Assembly (NCBI GenBank): GCA_010356995.1
Contig: ML996687.1
Coordinates: 1,803 to 65,802 of the forward strand
Reading direction: 5' to 3'
DNA length: 64,000 nt
From: Trichodelitschia bisporula
Taxonomy: Eukaryota; Ascomycota; Dothideomycetes; Phaeotrichales; Phaeotrichaceae
Of the stretch, positions 1-11,818 are shown piece by piece. Positions within the stretch are counted from its first letter, which is position 1. Each line of letters begins with the position of its first letter. A program made the translations under genes and the position numbers. Under the pieces are notes generated by a model that worked only from the letters and a program-made list of their open reading frames with translations, made no database searches and was not told the origin of the DNA.

Positions 1-1376
1 TTGGACCTTCGCGAGCTCAGCTTTCCTGCCGACGAAGTTTTCGTTTGGTTGAGAGGGAATGAAATAGGTCGCTTTGGGGGCACAATCTTAGACATTTAGT
101 CAGGCTGCAAAGCAACTTAGGTTTGACGCTCACCTTTGGATGAGCCATCCATGGCTAGCCGAGGATCCTCAGGCGGTCGAGGACCAATTTCAGGTGACCG
201 GGCCAAGTCAGTATTCGACGTTGCAACGAATTTAGGGGCTTACGTCATTGGCCTGTACTGCCTTGAGGATCATGTTTAGGACCCTCCCGTAATTGGGATC
301 TTGCCTGCTGGTGTATTTGCAGACACCATGGTGGTCGGCATCCAAGGACATGTGGACTTCTCCGGGACACATAAGCCTACTGGAATCTTTCTTCACAACC
401 CGAACCTTAGTCGGATTTATGCGGTCGAGGTGAGGAAAAATGGGCGTCTCCCGAGTCTCGTAGAAAGATGCAATAAAAAGCTTGTGCATAAAGTGGCGGA
501 AATCTTGGTTGATGGTTTCCAAGGTCTCCGAGTTTCGTTGCAGGCTGTTGACAAACTGCTTCTCTGAGATGAAGAAAGACACTGACATGAGGTTTTTGAG
601 CGATGAGCCCGAGTCAGCACCAGTATGAGGGGTCGACAGAAAAATCATGGACCTGACAGCGGTACCGATTTGGCGGAATCTTGGGTTGTTCTGGGCATTG
701 AGATACGCCCTCTTCACAACCAACCCTCCCATCGAGTGGCGACAAACATGATAGGAACAGTCCCAATTTTGAGGCTTTCGCGCGTTACAGGATCTCGCAT
801 AAGCTCCATCAGGCCTAATAAGTCCATGGCAAAATCCCCAATGTTCAGGACGTTGGATTCGGTCGACGACCAATTCGCGTTGTATCCGTAGGTAAAAATC
901 CTAGCCTTTTCCATACCCGACTCTTTTGGAAGCCATTCACCTGGCCAGAAGAATTCCGGTTCGCGCTCTTTGGCCCAGGTTGCATGGCTTGATCCACCGA
1001 GTCCGTGGACGAATATGATATCCACAGCGGGAGTACCACTTGGCCGCGCGACGAGGGTCAGATCCAGCAAACGTGGTAACGGTTCGGGATCTGCGGCCTC
1101 ACGGCTTACGGTGCCGAGACTCGAAGATGGCGGTGGCAGGCGCTGCTCGCTGGGTTCGGTGGAGGGCTGGCCGACGGAGGGACGGAGTGCAACATGATTA
1201 TCAGCTGCGCCAGACTCGGTCCCGTCACTGGCTTCATCGCGTTTCTTGCCAGGTTTAGGCCTTAGTATGTTCCGAAATTTTCTCTTGAACACAGTTAGTA
1301 AGGACCAAAAGCAATGGTGGAAAGAGCTCAGATGCAGTGAGTACAACTGCACCACAAATGGGAGTGAAAATGGCAT
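1..1376 (-). CDS. STAND/NLR-like protein, N-terminal part with SesB-type alpha/beta hydrolase (partial, probably broken)
   Basis: The N-terminal section has a hydrophobic start, a Pro/Ser-rich linker and then an alpha/beta-hydrolase domain: the oxyanion-type motif VDIIFVHGLGG, a nucleophile elbow HSMGGLVVKRA and the following FLSTPHTGAD. This combination is typical of the SesB/DUF676-like lipase domains placed in front of NACHT or NB-ARC domains in fungal STAND proteins. After two likely introns (about 170-248 and 92-134) the last exon reads IPSQPNENFVGRKAELAKVQ, the usual lead-in to a STAND NTPase domain, and the gene then leaves the window at base 1. The family is thought to act in non-self recognition and cell death. 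The hydrolase part is spread over two overlapping frames, so the gene carries about one break, or the assembly has one error. The upstream start at 1376 is the first ATG and is uncertain. Confidence 0.7.
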
Positions 1377-3355
1377 ACATTGGCCTTAAGGAGCAAGGGC
1401 AGTTGTAGCGAAGGGGAATACGTACCATAATGGTTCAGAGCTGTCAAGACGCTTCGTTGCTCAGTTTCGAGATGCTGGAGAGGCGAAAAGCTGTTGGAAA
1501 ATGAACCAGGTCCGCGAGCGACTCGCCCTCAGCTGTGGGATTACTCAGTGCGGGGGGGCTCGGCACTCCCCGTCCCGTGGGGGGGCTGTGGCAACAGCGT
1601 CAAGATATTCTCGGTCTGTCCAGTAACAGCTGCAGTTGGTACCAGCACGGGGGGGCGCAGCCTGACCACCTACAGCCTATCTCGAGGGACACGCTGTCCC
1701 CCAAACCCAGGGGGAGGACCAGTGGGAACTCGCTGGGCGAGAAGCGGAGGGAGGGTAGTAACATGGCAAGCAAAAATGAGTGTAAACGTGGAGCATCATA
1801 TCGCTCTGAAAACTGAGGTTAGCAGTTGACGGCTTGATGTCAAAACTGAGTAGGATGGGATCGGTATGCAGGGGTCTGACGGGTCGCGCCTGCGCCTGCG
1901 CCTGCGCTTGCGCGAGCCCCACTTTCATCTGCCCCACCACTCCAGACTGGACACCGCCAGCGATCAGCATTGTTAGACGACGTTGAGTAGATCTAAGCAC
2001 CTACGAGCCCGCCCGGTGCTTTCCTTCTTTGAGTCTGGCTGTGCATAGCTTGAATGCCTCGACATTGGGAGGATGGTTCTCGGTCCGCTGGAGTTTAGGA
2101 CCAAATGCTAGAACCTGCAACTGTTGATGGCGGCCTGAGTGGGCAAAAGCATTGATGGAGGGTAGGTGATGTAGGCAACGCTCAGTCATAGGCAAAGCGC
2201 AAGTAAGCTTTTCAAAAGGTTGGAAAAGGACAAAGAAGACAGCAGCGTCGCGGGGCCCTCAGCAGTATGCAAACAGTAGTCCCATATCGCCTTCCACTGT
2301 CCTGGTCAATACCTGCCCCTAGGCCTAGTGTTGACCGTCACACCCTGCCCAACTCACAGATGGGTCCCTTCCAGAATACAAACGATGCCTTCCATACTCA
2401 TGAGTGCCTTGACAGTACTTGTTTGGTGCCTTTGTGCCTTACGTCCCGTCTTTACATCAGCCAGTCTACCACGAAATAGTCGCGATTCTACAGCATATTG
2501 GGTTCTCGTCCTACCTATCCACTCGTACAAAGGTACTGGGAGATTTCCTCCTGCTCCTTCAGCCGTTCAGCGCGAAGCTCATCACTATCAACTGCTTTTG
2601 GGGTCGGGCGCGATTGGGTCAGGCACGCTTGCCTCTCTTTCGAGGACATGAGATATTTGATGATCGTGTCTTGTTGAATTTGTGGCGGCAACCTGGGATG
2701 GCTGGAGTGGAACCAGGAGACAAGGGTCGTCTCCTGGCGAGGTATATAGCCAGCTCACTTCCCACTGCTAGTCAATCAAGCAACTCAGTCATGCTCACAC
2801 TTCATTTTAACATGTATAAGGCCACCATGGACCACTTGGAGGCAGAATTAGACATGTCCTATGCCATTTTTTCGAGGTGTGATTATTCGAGTTGAGGTTA
2901 ATGGATTGTGATGAATGACTGCAAACTTTGACTGGGGCGTAGCATTTATATACCTGTGGTCGCAGGGACAGTTAGTTCAAGAGTCTCAAAGCGGACAGAG
3001 TGCACTCCAGAAGCCACATGCGTTGCGTTCGTCAGCATGGTGCGTAGTACTACGGTACTGTGCTGCCACCCAGATCACATCATAGCCTGAGCATCACACT
3101 GTGTATGGCCAGAACCATGACACTTACGGCGTGCACTCGCTCGTGATATCACCAAGCTGCGTGGTACACTACGTTTAAATTAATATGGTAGTAGTAGACT
3201 ATAGCTCCCATACGCTCGCATCGCGAGCCTCATATACGAGAAGTTGGCACGCAATAAATCCGGCATCCGGCTCCCTTGGCAGTAAGACTACCAGTCAACG
3301 CAAGCAATACAAGAACCACAAAGAAACACCGCGTTCATAACTTTATCGTGCACCG
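1377..3355. other. Gene-poor interval
   Basis: I recognise no gene here. The interval holds a short GCGCCT-type hexamer run near 1885-1915, G-runs around 1550-1590 and a 158-codon open frame at 2419-2895 (+) without recognisable motifs. It lies between the start of the STAND-like gene and the 3' end of the rhodopsin-domain gene. Confidence 0.5.
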
Positions 3356-4497
3356 TTATAATCTCCGCGTACCCTCGCTCGCCCGCGGCTCGGGCCCCAG
3401 GACGCGAGCCGAAATGCTCGGCGTGTGCACCAGGCCAAACGACTTGGTTGACGACGTGGACGCGGCGCGCGAATCGCGGTCCAGTTCGTAGGCCGTAATT
3501 TCGCCGACAGCGAGATTGTCGTGCAGCTGCGAGAGGAAGCGGTTGGCGCGGGGGACAGTGGTGAGGATGACTGATAGGTGGATAACGGCTCTGCGGCGTG
3601 AGTACAGTCTGCGCGAGGACGGACGACGTACTGGTCAAATAGGACGTGCTGCACAGAGTCCCACGGCTTGTCGGTCGAGTTTATCGCCAGCGACAAGCTC
3701 ACAAGTTGGCCAATGGCCAAACACGGTATGCTGTACGGTCAGCGCAGCACCACCAGAGAAGACATCACGTACGCGAGACGCAGCGCAAAGAGCGACACGG
3801 CCGTCAGCTTGCGGCCGCGCTCCATCCTGAGGTCCCAGATGGTGGGCACAATGCACAAGCCAATGGCGATGTCGACGAGCATGTTGGCGACGACAATGAC
3901 AAACTGGAGGTAGCCGCGCGTCGGGCAGTTGGTGTTTTGAAAGGTCCACGGCTCCGGGGCGTTGCACTGAAAGGCCGTCACAAAAAGCGAAAACACGGCC
4001 CACGCGCCGCACGCCACGAGCAGCGGGCGCGCGAGCGGGAGTATGACGACGATGCGCTTGGAGAGCAGAATGGCCGAGACGTTGCTGCACGCAATGGCTG
4101 CGAGGCCGACGAGCTGCGCGGCATACACAAACTGCCCATCAGCGCACGTCTGATAGAGACGTCTCACCCACCTTGGAGTAGTCGCTCAAACTCTCCAGGT
4201 CCGCGGCGTGTCGACCGAGACCGGCATTGACGGCCAGGTTGTACAACACCGAGCTCACAACGGCAAGCACCTGAACGTCAGCGTTGCACAGTACCTCAAC
4301 CCCAGAAAACTCACGACGGACCCCGCAGAAGTCGCATCGTCCCACTTTGCCTTGAGTCGGTGGTTCAGAGCTATTGTCAAGCGGGCTGCTGCGGAGATTG
4401 CCGACAGACTGGCCCAGGCGTAGGCCGAGATGATGATGACTCCTCCGCGATTCCTCCCATCCTGTATCCCATACAACGGCGGAAGCTCCCCGGACAT
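3356..4497 (-). CDS. Rhodopsin-domain (PTH11-like) integral membrane protein
   Basis: Five exons read together give about 320 residues with seven probable membrane segments. Exon 1 begins MSGELPPLYG and has the first helix (VIIISAYAWASLSAIS). Exon 2 carries SSVLYNLAVNAGLGRHAADLE, exon 3 the helices and loop around FQCNAPEPWTFQNTNC, exon 4 LVSLSLAINSTDKPWDSVQH, and exon 5 VILTTVPRANRFLSQLHDNL followed by a polar tail ending RRL. Introns are about 34-46 nt with GT..AG ends. The order matches the fungal rhodopsin-domain family of plasma-membrane proteins, some of which are PTH11-like receptors. The family is very large in Pezizomycotina and mostly of unknown ligand. The stop is at 3356-3358. The next gene diverges from it about 450 bp away. 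Confidence 0.72.
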
Positions 4498-4946
4498 GCG
4501 ATCGTTAAAGCAGTGGCATGAAGGGAGGAGGAGCGCGACTGTGCGAGCAGCAACGGAGGGCGGACCCCTTATGGCTCATGCACTAGCGCTGCTCGACCCG
4601 CTCCGTCGGATGCCTCCCAGGAACCGGGGGCCGCCTCGGGCCAAGGCGCGGGCGCGGGAGGAAAGGCGGGAGGTGGGGGTAGCGTGGGGGGCTGCCGGCC
4701 AGTTAGGGACCCCGCGCCAGGGCGCCACGGGGCTGACGCCGAGGGCGGCGCGATTGGCCTGTAAAAGCCGGACAGGTCAACTGTTGCCAGGCTATGCCGC
4801 TTCAAGATTGCGCCTTGCTTCGACTCGCTTGCGCCGTGCAGCGCGGACGGCAAACGCGAGGGGGCAAGACGCTCGCGACGCTGGGTTCATAACTAACCGA
4901 TCCTTCCCCTCGGGATTTTGCACACATCACTGATCACGGCCTCACC

Positions 4947-6560
4947 ATGACCGACTCTGAGCTGGGAATCGCAACCAAGCCCGAGGCTGACCTCGGCGTC
5001 ATGGAGACCGAGAGGGAGCTGTCCGACAAGAGCCCCAAAAATAGTCAGGTGCTAGAACGGTACATCAACCTCTCGTCGACCGTCAACTTCTCCTACATTC
5101 TGCTCTGCTCGTGGGAGGCCTTTGCCGTCACCTTTCAGTTTGCGCTGTACAATGGCGGGCCGTCGTCCATGGTCTATGGCTGCATTCTCGTCATGTTTGG
5201 AGCGACCGCCGTGGCCGCGTCGCTGTCCGAGCTGGCGTCCATGTATGTTGTCCCCAAATCCTCGAGCAAAAGCTGACGGCCAGTGACCCCACCGTCGGCG
5301 CGCAGTACCGCTGGTCTGCCAACCTGAGCCCGTGGGCACCAAAGTTTTTTGGCCTGCTCCAGGGCTGGATCACCATCTTTGCGTGGATCATCAACTGCGC
5401 CGGCCCGCCGAGCATCATCTCCAACATCATCTCGGCGCTCGCCACCTTCAACTACCCGTCGTACGAGCCCAAGAGCTGGCACATTATGCTCATGATGTGG
5501 CCGCTCATCATCATTCCGTTCGTCATGAACCTGTGGTTCCGCCAGATTCTAAACACGTTCGAGACGATTGGCGGCGTGCTCCATTTCGTCTTCTTCTTGG
5601 TGTCCATGATCACCTTGCTCGTGCTCGGCAAAGGCAGCACGAACGAGTTTGTGTGGAACAACCTCGTGAGCGACCAGAGCGGGTGGAACAGCCCCGGCGT
5701 GTCGTGGGGCCTCGGGTTGCTCACCGTCAGCTTCTCGGTGCTGGGCTTTGACGCGGTGCTGCATATGAGCGACGAGGTCAAAAAGGTCGAGACGCGCGTG
5801 CCGCGCAGCATCATGATTGCGTGCATCACCAACGCCGTCATGCTCTTTGCCTTTGTCCTGACGCTCCTCTATCGCCTGGGCGATCTCGAGCAGGTCATGT
5901 CGTCGCCGCTGCCGCTGATTCCAGTGTTCTACCAGGCGACCGGGTCCAAGGCGGCGACCAACTTTTTCGTCGTCATGCCCGCGCTCATCCTCTTTGTCGT
6001 GCAGTTCAACGCGCTCGCGTCCGTCTCGCGACTCGTGTGGGCGTTTGCGCGCGACAAGGGGCTGCCATTCTCAAACTTCTTTGCCTACGTATGTTTTTCA
6101 CCGCAAAAAAAAGCCTCTGCTGATCCCCCAGGTCCACCCCAAGTTCAAGCTCCCCATCAACGCACTCGGGCTCGTGGCCGTCATCAGCTTCCTCATCTCC
6201 ATTCTATACGTCATCTCGACAACCGCCTTCAACGCCATCATTTCACTGCAGGCCATGGGTCTCTGCGTCTCCTATGTACCGCCCATCGTCTTCATCCTCG
6301 TCCGCAAGCTGCGCGGAGACCGCCCAGCGTACGGGCCGTTCAAAATGGGCCGGTACGGTGTCGCAGTCAACATTATTGCAATCGTCTACCTCATCTTCAT
6401 CATCATCTGGCTGCCGTTCCCGCAGTTCCTGCCCGTGACCGGCAGCAACTTCAACTATGCCGGCCCGCTGCTGGGGGTCGTGATTTTGGGGGCAATTGCA
6501 GACTGGTTTATCAGCGGGCGGAAGAGGTTTCAGGTGCCAGTGGTGCGCAAAATGCTCTAG
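4947..6560 (+). CDS. APC-superfamily amino-acid/GABA/choline-type permease
   Basis: Three exons, about 505 residues, 12 probable membrane helices. The N-terminus (MTDSELGIATKPEADLG) is polar. The first helix, SSTVNFSYILLCSWEAFAV, and the second-helix region GCILVMFGATAVAASLSELASM match fungal GABA/choline permeases. The first intron starts at GTATGT inside SM and ends at GACGGCCAG, restoring ASIDPTVGAQYRW. The second (GTATGT..CCCCAG near 6090-6132) restores FFAYVHPKFKLPINALGLV. The C-terminal half has TTAFNAIISLQAMGLCVSYV and GPFKMGRYG, usual in this subfamily. It should import amino acids, GABA or choline by proton symport at the plasma membrane. The exact substrate cannot be read from sequence. 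It is followed in the same direction by a P450 gene after about 200 bp. Confidence 0.88.
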
Positions 6561-6762
6561 GTGTATGTAGACGCTTGATAAGCTCCGAATTAAGAACCCT
6601 GCCCCAGTCAGTGGCTTGCAGTAGTCTCCCGTGTTCCCCGCCGACCCCGGTCCGTCAGTACCCCTCCAGTCTCCGCGGGCTCCCCCCAGCCTTTGGCCAT
6701 CTCAGCGTCGCGCAGGATGCCCTCAGGGAGTACAATCCTTCGTTGCAGAGCATTATCCCAAT

Positions 6763-8291
6763 ATGCTTGATTCGACTCCCATGGCCAAAATGTACCTGAT
6801 TTGTGCTATCGTGACATCTTTCGTCTTGCGCTTCATCCATCGCATATATTTTTCCCCTCTTGCGCGCATCCCCCGCGCTCACCCCACATCGCTGATCTCT
6901 GCCACATGGGTGTGGTGGCGGCGTCGCAACGGTCGCGAGTCCCGCTCCATTCTCGCCGCTCACCAGAGGCACGGGCCGGTCGTGCTCCTCGCGCCCAACG
7001 AAGTGTCCTTTGCGACGCTGAGCGCACTGCGGACGATCTACGTGGGCGGTTTCGCGCGCACGAGCTGGTTCGACGAGTTCAAAAACTACGAGACGCCCAA
7101 CCTCGTCACCACGTACGATGGCCGGCAGCACGCGGCGCGGCGGCGAGTGGTCGCGGGGATATTCTCCAAGTCCCATTTGCTCAGAGCGCCCGACGTGCGG
7201 GACATGATGCAAGAGCTGCTCTTCCGCCGGCTGCTCCCCGCACTCGAGGGCGAGGTCGACGTGTACGAGCTGGCGCTCGCTGCTGGGGCCGAGTTTGTCA
7301 ACGCCCACCAGCTGGGGACGGCCCACAGCATGGACATTATGCGCAAGGAGCGGACGGCGGCACGACAGGAGTACCTCCACTTGGGCAACGTCAAGCTTCG
7401 TCATCTGCCAGGCTGGCAGCCGGCGCAGCACGCGCTGGAGCAGCAACTCCTCGACTTGTGCCGCCCGGTGGAAGCCTTTTTGCGCAGCGGAAAGGAAGGC
7501 AGGGGCACGTTTCCCGTCGTGTACGCGCAGCTGCGCAACGCGTTCGCCCCAAATGATTCGCAAGTCGGCTCGCTGCCGGAAAAGATCCTAGACATTGCGA
7601 CGGACCTGCTGGACAACGTTGAAGCCGGACGCGTGGGCCTCGGGATAGCGCTCGCCTACACCATGTATGAGCTCTCGCGCCATCCCGCGACGCAGGCCGC
7701 GCTGCAGCAGGAGCTGATTGCCCTCGGCGAGGAACTCTCCATAGACTCCGGCACCGGCTTTTCGCCGACGACGCTCCGCATTATTTCTGACCTCCCGCTG
7801 CTTGATGCCGTCGTCATGGAGACTTTGCGCAGGTACGCACCCGCGCCTGGTCCACAGCGCCGCGCTGTTCCGGCTGGAGGCGCCGAAATCGACGGGTACT
7901 GGCTGCCCGGCGGTGTCGTTGTCCACGCGGCGCCCTACGTGCTGCACCGGACGGCCAGCGTCTTCAATGACCCAGAGAGCTGGCTTCCGGAGCGGTGGCT
8001 GAATGGAAAAGGCGATGAGCGGCGGTGGTTTTGGCCGTTTGGGAGCGGCGGCAAAATGTGTCTTGGGAACCATTTCGCCGAACTCGGTACGTGTCTCTAA
8101 AGGATGCTGAAATTCAGCTGACACAGGCAGTGATGAAAGTCGTGCTGGCAGGCGTGTATGCCAACTTTCAGACTGCCGTCTCCAAGGCGCAGGACCCAGC
8201 GCTAATGCGCCCACAAGATGACATGATGGGATATCCAGAGGGAGAAGCATGCTTGCTGGTGTTTCAGAAGCTGAGGGCCTGCGATGAATGA
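6763..8291 (+). CDS. Cytochrome P450 monooxygenase
   Basis: Two exons, about 494 residues. I start at 6763 (MLDSTPMAKMYLICAIV) because it places a hydrophobic ER anchor at the N-terminus, followed by the proline-rich hinge FSPLARIPRAHP; the open frame extends further upstream without such an anchor. K-helix ExxR is ETLRR, the PERW region is LPERWLNG, and the heme-binding loop is FGSGGKMCLGNHFAEL with the cysteine ligand and Lys where Arg is usual. The intron 8087-8130 restores AELVMKVVLAGVYANF. The I-helix reads NVEAGRVGLGIAL and lacks the usual acid-Thr pair (AGxDT). The family performs NADPH-dependent monooxygenation at the ER. The substrate is unknown, and no other secondary-metabolism gene is adjacent. 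Confidence 0.88.
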
Positions 8292-8747
8292 TTTGGCACT
8301 TGATGACGGCGTTTGGATTCGTGTATCTCCAGTCCTTCATAAGTTGCATATTCGCCGGCCGGCAATACTCGAGTCTCGGCTCGATGAGTTTTGCCGTGTC
8401 CGGGTGGTCTTCTGTGTCGCCGCATCCCAAGAGGCGTGTCAGCATTGTGGACAGGCAGCGTAACAAAGTCAGGCTGTTCATGATTCCTAGCTCGCCTTTT
8501 AAGTCCAAAGCCCGAGCCATGGCTCACATGTGCGTCGCTGTAAAGCTTCAAGGGCGGAACGTCGGCACAGAGGTCGTGTATTCGACACGATCCGGCTGGA
8601 TGTTCTGCGAGCATGCGAAGCATCAGCATTCGGTACGAATTTTCTAATCGTGGCGTCAAGGTGTAGTGCGAAATCTCTTTCTCCGAGAGTTTTGATGCGA
8701 TTCGATGTAAGATGGATGTCGTGGATGATCGGTTGAATCTGATCCAT
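8264..8747 (-). CDS. Possible small hypothetical gene (weak)
   Basis: Two overlapping minus-strand frames look somewhat protein-like: one beginning MDQIQPIIHDIHLTSNRIK and the other beginning MARALDLKGELGIMNS, ending shortly before the P450 stop. I could not join them with convincing splice signals and recognise no family. They may be noise antisense to the eroded dehydrogenase region. Confidence 0.15.
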
Positions 8748-8756
8748 CGACGATGA

Positions 8757-9322
8757 AAGGGTCCTCCATGTGTCGTCAGTGCATTCGTAAAAGCGCGCGA
8801 CTGGGCGCTTCTGCCGTTTTTCAGCAAGAAAGCCATTGACCTTCTACCATCCCGGCCTCCGCTCCCGCCCAAGATCATTGATTTAAAGCTGATGTGTAGC
8901 AGATAACGGGGCGCAAACTCTCCAGCATAATCTTCACCGCCTCCCCCTCCCGCCGCTCTTCCCACATATGGTGCGGCAGGACGACGACGAGGCAGTTCGC
9001 GACGCAGCTGGGTAAGCTGGGCGCGAACGCAGTCATCGCGCGGGACGGGCTCAGCACGGAGGAGATACTCGAACATATTGAGCGGATCACGAGAGGAAGG
9101 ATCACCCACGCGCTGAAGCTTGTCGGCCCTGGCACGGCTTCTGTTGTGTTGAGGGCGCGCGCGAGTAACATCCAGTGGAAGACACTGGTCGGGTGGAAGG
9201 TGGCCTTCGCGCCGCTGGCGATGATGGGCAAAGACGTCGTCCCACCCGAAGTCGAGGTCGCCGTCGTGGAGATGAAGCGCTTCGTGCTGGACCCCACTAG
9301 CGACTTGTACGGAGTATTATAG
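8757..9322 (+). pseudogene. Eroded medium-chain (zinc-type) dehydrogenase, C-terminal remnant
   Basis: A stop-free plus-strand stretch without a usable ATG reads ARDWALLPFFSKKAIDLLPS, then RTTTRQFATQLGKLGANAVI, GLSTEEILEHIERITRGRIT, HALKLVGPGT, FAPLAMMGKD and VEMKRFVLDPTSDLYGVL. These resemble the cofactor-binding half of fungal MDR-superfamily alcohol dehydrogenases/quinone oxidoreductases (usual form: GGSTVTGQFATQLAKL ... GADHVIDRDG ... THALDLVGP ... FAPLAMM). Compared with that form, the region between the Rossmann turn and GANAVI is shortened, the frame shifts near 8900, and the N-terminal catalytic domain is absent. I infer a dead remnant. It sits directly behind the P450 and could be what is left of a partner gene. 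The family call rests on memory of conserved motifs. Confidence 0.45.
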
Positions 9323-9359
9323 GCGCATGTAAGTTTAGCATAATGGGAAAATTCAGTGT

Positions 9360-10727
9360 TTAGATCAACTCAACACCGACCCGAGCCCCTGGGTAATTAT
9401 CCAAAATGTGCTCCGTAACGCCAAAGAACTCGTTCACCCCGTACAGCGCGACCTTCTCCGCGTTGCTCCCCTCATTGTTGCACGTCCAGAGGCCGGCGCA
9501 CACGCCCACGCCCACGCCCACGCCCACGTACGCGTTGCCCGCGCCTTCTCCTTCCGCCTCTTTTATAAGAAGCAAACAGAAAACATAGTCGCGCGCGTTG
9601 TCCCCAAAGCTGCCTTTGCTCGCCCTACGGTTGACCCACAGAGGACACAGCCATGCCGGGCCGACCACACCATCCTCATCGTGCGCAACTTCGAGTTCGA
9701 TTTCAAAATCCGGGGCGCCGGGCCGCGGGGCGGCGACGCGCCAGGTCAGCTGTTCGTGCCCGGCGCGAGGTCCACGGGGAAGAGGTACGCGTCCAGACTC
9801 ACCACACCGAGGCCTTGCCTCGCGGCGAAACGCCTCCAAATCCGGCGTGCGGATAGCAGTAACGGCGCACAGCGGGCGAACGAGCTCAACGAGCAGGCTC
9901 TCGGAATAACACCAGGCAAAGTCCAGCTTTTCGTTTACGCCCGCCCAGGACCAGCTCGGGACTTGGCTCTCCGCGAACTCCAGCCTCCGCGCTCCGGCGG
10001 GATGCACAACGCGCCAGAGCATGTCCGTGAGGATGGTGTGCTCTCACAGCCCGGCGACGTACCTACTCTTTCTCTCGACCGCCATCTCCGTAGCCAGCCC
10101 CAGCACCGCCCACTGCCGGCCAGAAAATCGCGTCAGCGCCAGCTCAGTGTACGCGCTCAGTAAGGTCGTCCGGTTGCGGCTCCACGCGCGTGCCTTCTCC
10201 AGTACTTCCGCCGAGCCCGTGCTGGGACATATGGTGTTGACGGGCCGCGGGACGGGGTCAGCGGGAAAGACGGGCGACGGCGCGCCCGCGGCAGACGGAG
10301 GGCCGGGGAAGAACCAGATGCGGTGGTACCGCGGCGCACGACCGCGGATGGCCTCGACAAAGCTGTCGCTGTTGCCGGGCGGCTACACGATGATGTACTG
10401 GAAGTGGTGCTGGCGCGCGGCGTAGTCGCCATCGAAGCCGAGACAGACTTGACCTGCCGAGAAACCAGGAAAGAAGTGCGTTACCACGTCCTTTAGCAGC
10501 TTGCAAAATAAGCAGCCCATTTGCGCGTGCGCCGATATGTGCGCCATCTCGTACTGGTGCCAGGAGGGGTGCTTGATCGCGTAGTCGGCCGGCGTGCGCG
10601 CACGGTACTGCGAGACTGTGTGGATGGAGCATTGTGAGCCGAGCTTGTGCTTTTCCCTTTCAATGAGCTCTGCGAGATAGGGGTCTGCATATCCTCTGAT
10701 GCCAAGGCTCGGACGTGTGCAGGCCAT
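9360..10727 (-). pseudogene. HET-domain protein relic
   Basis: The minus strand carries pieces typical of fungal HET (heterokaryon incompatibility) proteins. There is an N-terminal Cys-rich lead-in (HAQMGCLFCKLL) and, further on, the characteristic C-terminal part with GRQWAVLGLATEMA, the LLWR-like segment MLWRVVHPAG and the hallmark PSWSWAGV. The core of the HET domain itself (YxALSYxWG through the central helices) is not found between them. The element is therefore broken, with several breaks and a missing middle. A run of CGCCCA units (about 9505-9530), giving Gly-Val repeats, lies in the tail. Such genes normally act in non-self recognition and cell death; this copy looks inactive. Confidence 0.7.
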
Positions 10728-11818
10728 TTGAAGTATGTTGGAGGTTGGTGAGCATCTTGAGAGGCGCCATGTTGTTGGAGCCCCTCATCACGTGGTAAGT
10801 CTACCGGAGGTTCTGCAGGATTAGCGGAAAGGTAAATTCTCTTGAAGCTCTTCTGCATACAATATTCTTTGTGATAGCTGTGATAATGGTGGGGATGAGG
10901 TCGACTGCTTCACTGTACGAAACAGGTTGGACCCTTGATGTCGTCACTTTGCCGCCTGGCTCACATGAAAGCGTCATGTGACTTTCTTCATCATTAACTT
11001 CGAGCGGACGGTGTACGTGCTGTGCCAATAATGCACACTCAGCTTGCCATCATGGCGGTAGGCTTTTCCCGAGACTACCTGGAGTGGGTACGGTCTGGGA
11101 GACAGACGGCGGCGGCGGATGTGGATGTTTTGGGGACCAAGAGCCCAATGCAAATTCCCCGGCCCAACCGACGATCGCGTGAAACAATCGGCAAATCCGC
11201 ATCCCCACCCCACGTTGGAAGGAGCAGTCTACTCTTAGGAAAGGACCAAGGTAATGGGCGTGACGTGATGACTGAAGTAAGGAAGGAGCATGGAGGTCAC
11301 CCGCCGCGTTCTAAGAGCTTCTAGATTCTCTCCCTTCCGTGTCTTTTATCCACACTTCACTTTACACAGCTTCAATGTACGTGTGAAGGGCTCTCAAGCA
11401 TCATGTTTATAAAAGAGCGAAGCCTTCAGGTGTGGGACTAGGGCAGAGGACCCGCGAAGAGGGAAGCAGTTTGCCTTCATTCTTGTCCTGACTAACATGT
11501 CCGCCAGACGCTGGACATAGAACAGACGTACGGTATACAACCTTTAACTGTCGACCGCCATGTCAACGCTCTTCGTTAGCACATTACGTACTGGGCCACT
11601 TCCCTCATCTGGCCTCATGAATTCCCATTATATGCAAAGACACGCCGGTCTCCGCTCCTCACTCCAGAGCAAGGGAGCGGGGGTCGCAAATGTCAAGCAC
11701 ACAAAGGAGAGCTTAGAGCCTTACAGCTCGAGGCCGTTGAGACTCGGTATGTGCTTAGTGTTCATCTCCCAAGAAGTCCAACTGACGGGACGTAAAGCAA
11801 CGGGCCGACAATAGGCCG
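10728..11818. other. Non-genic interval holding a gene-family relic
   Basis: No intact gene seen. It contains the relic at 10999-11150 described separately and otherwise unremarkable sequence up to the tandem repeat. Confidence 0.5.
10999..11150 (+). pseudogene. Relic of an unrecognised gene family (sister of the gene at 54668-55512)
   Basis: The plus strand encodes FERTVYVLC and then, in the next frame, THTQ-like sequence leading to LAIMAVGFSRDYLEWVRSGR and AAADVDVLGTKSPMQ. The minus-strand gene at 54668-55512 has FERTVYLLCPMGTQ, LVVMAAVFYPKYLAWVQSGG and VAADVDLLVTESIPM. Similarity is clear at both nucleotide and protein level over about 150 bp, but here the reading frame is not maintained and the flanking parts of the gene are missing. 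Confidence 0.65.

Noticed and set aside
1885-1916. GCGCCT hexamer run
   Set aside because: A simple microsatellite of a few units in non-coding sequence, not worth separate interpretation.
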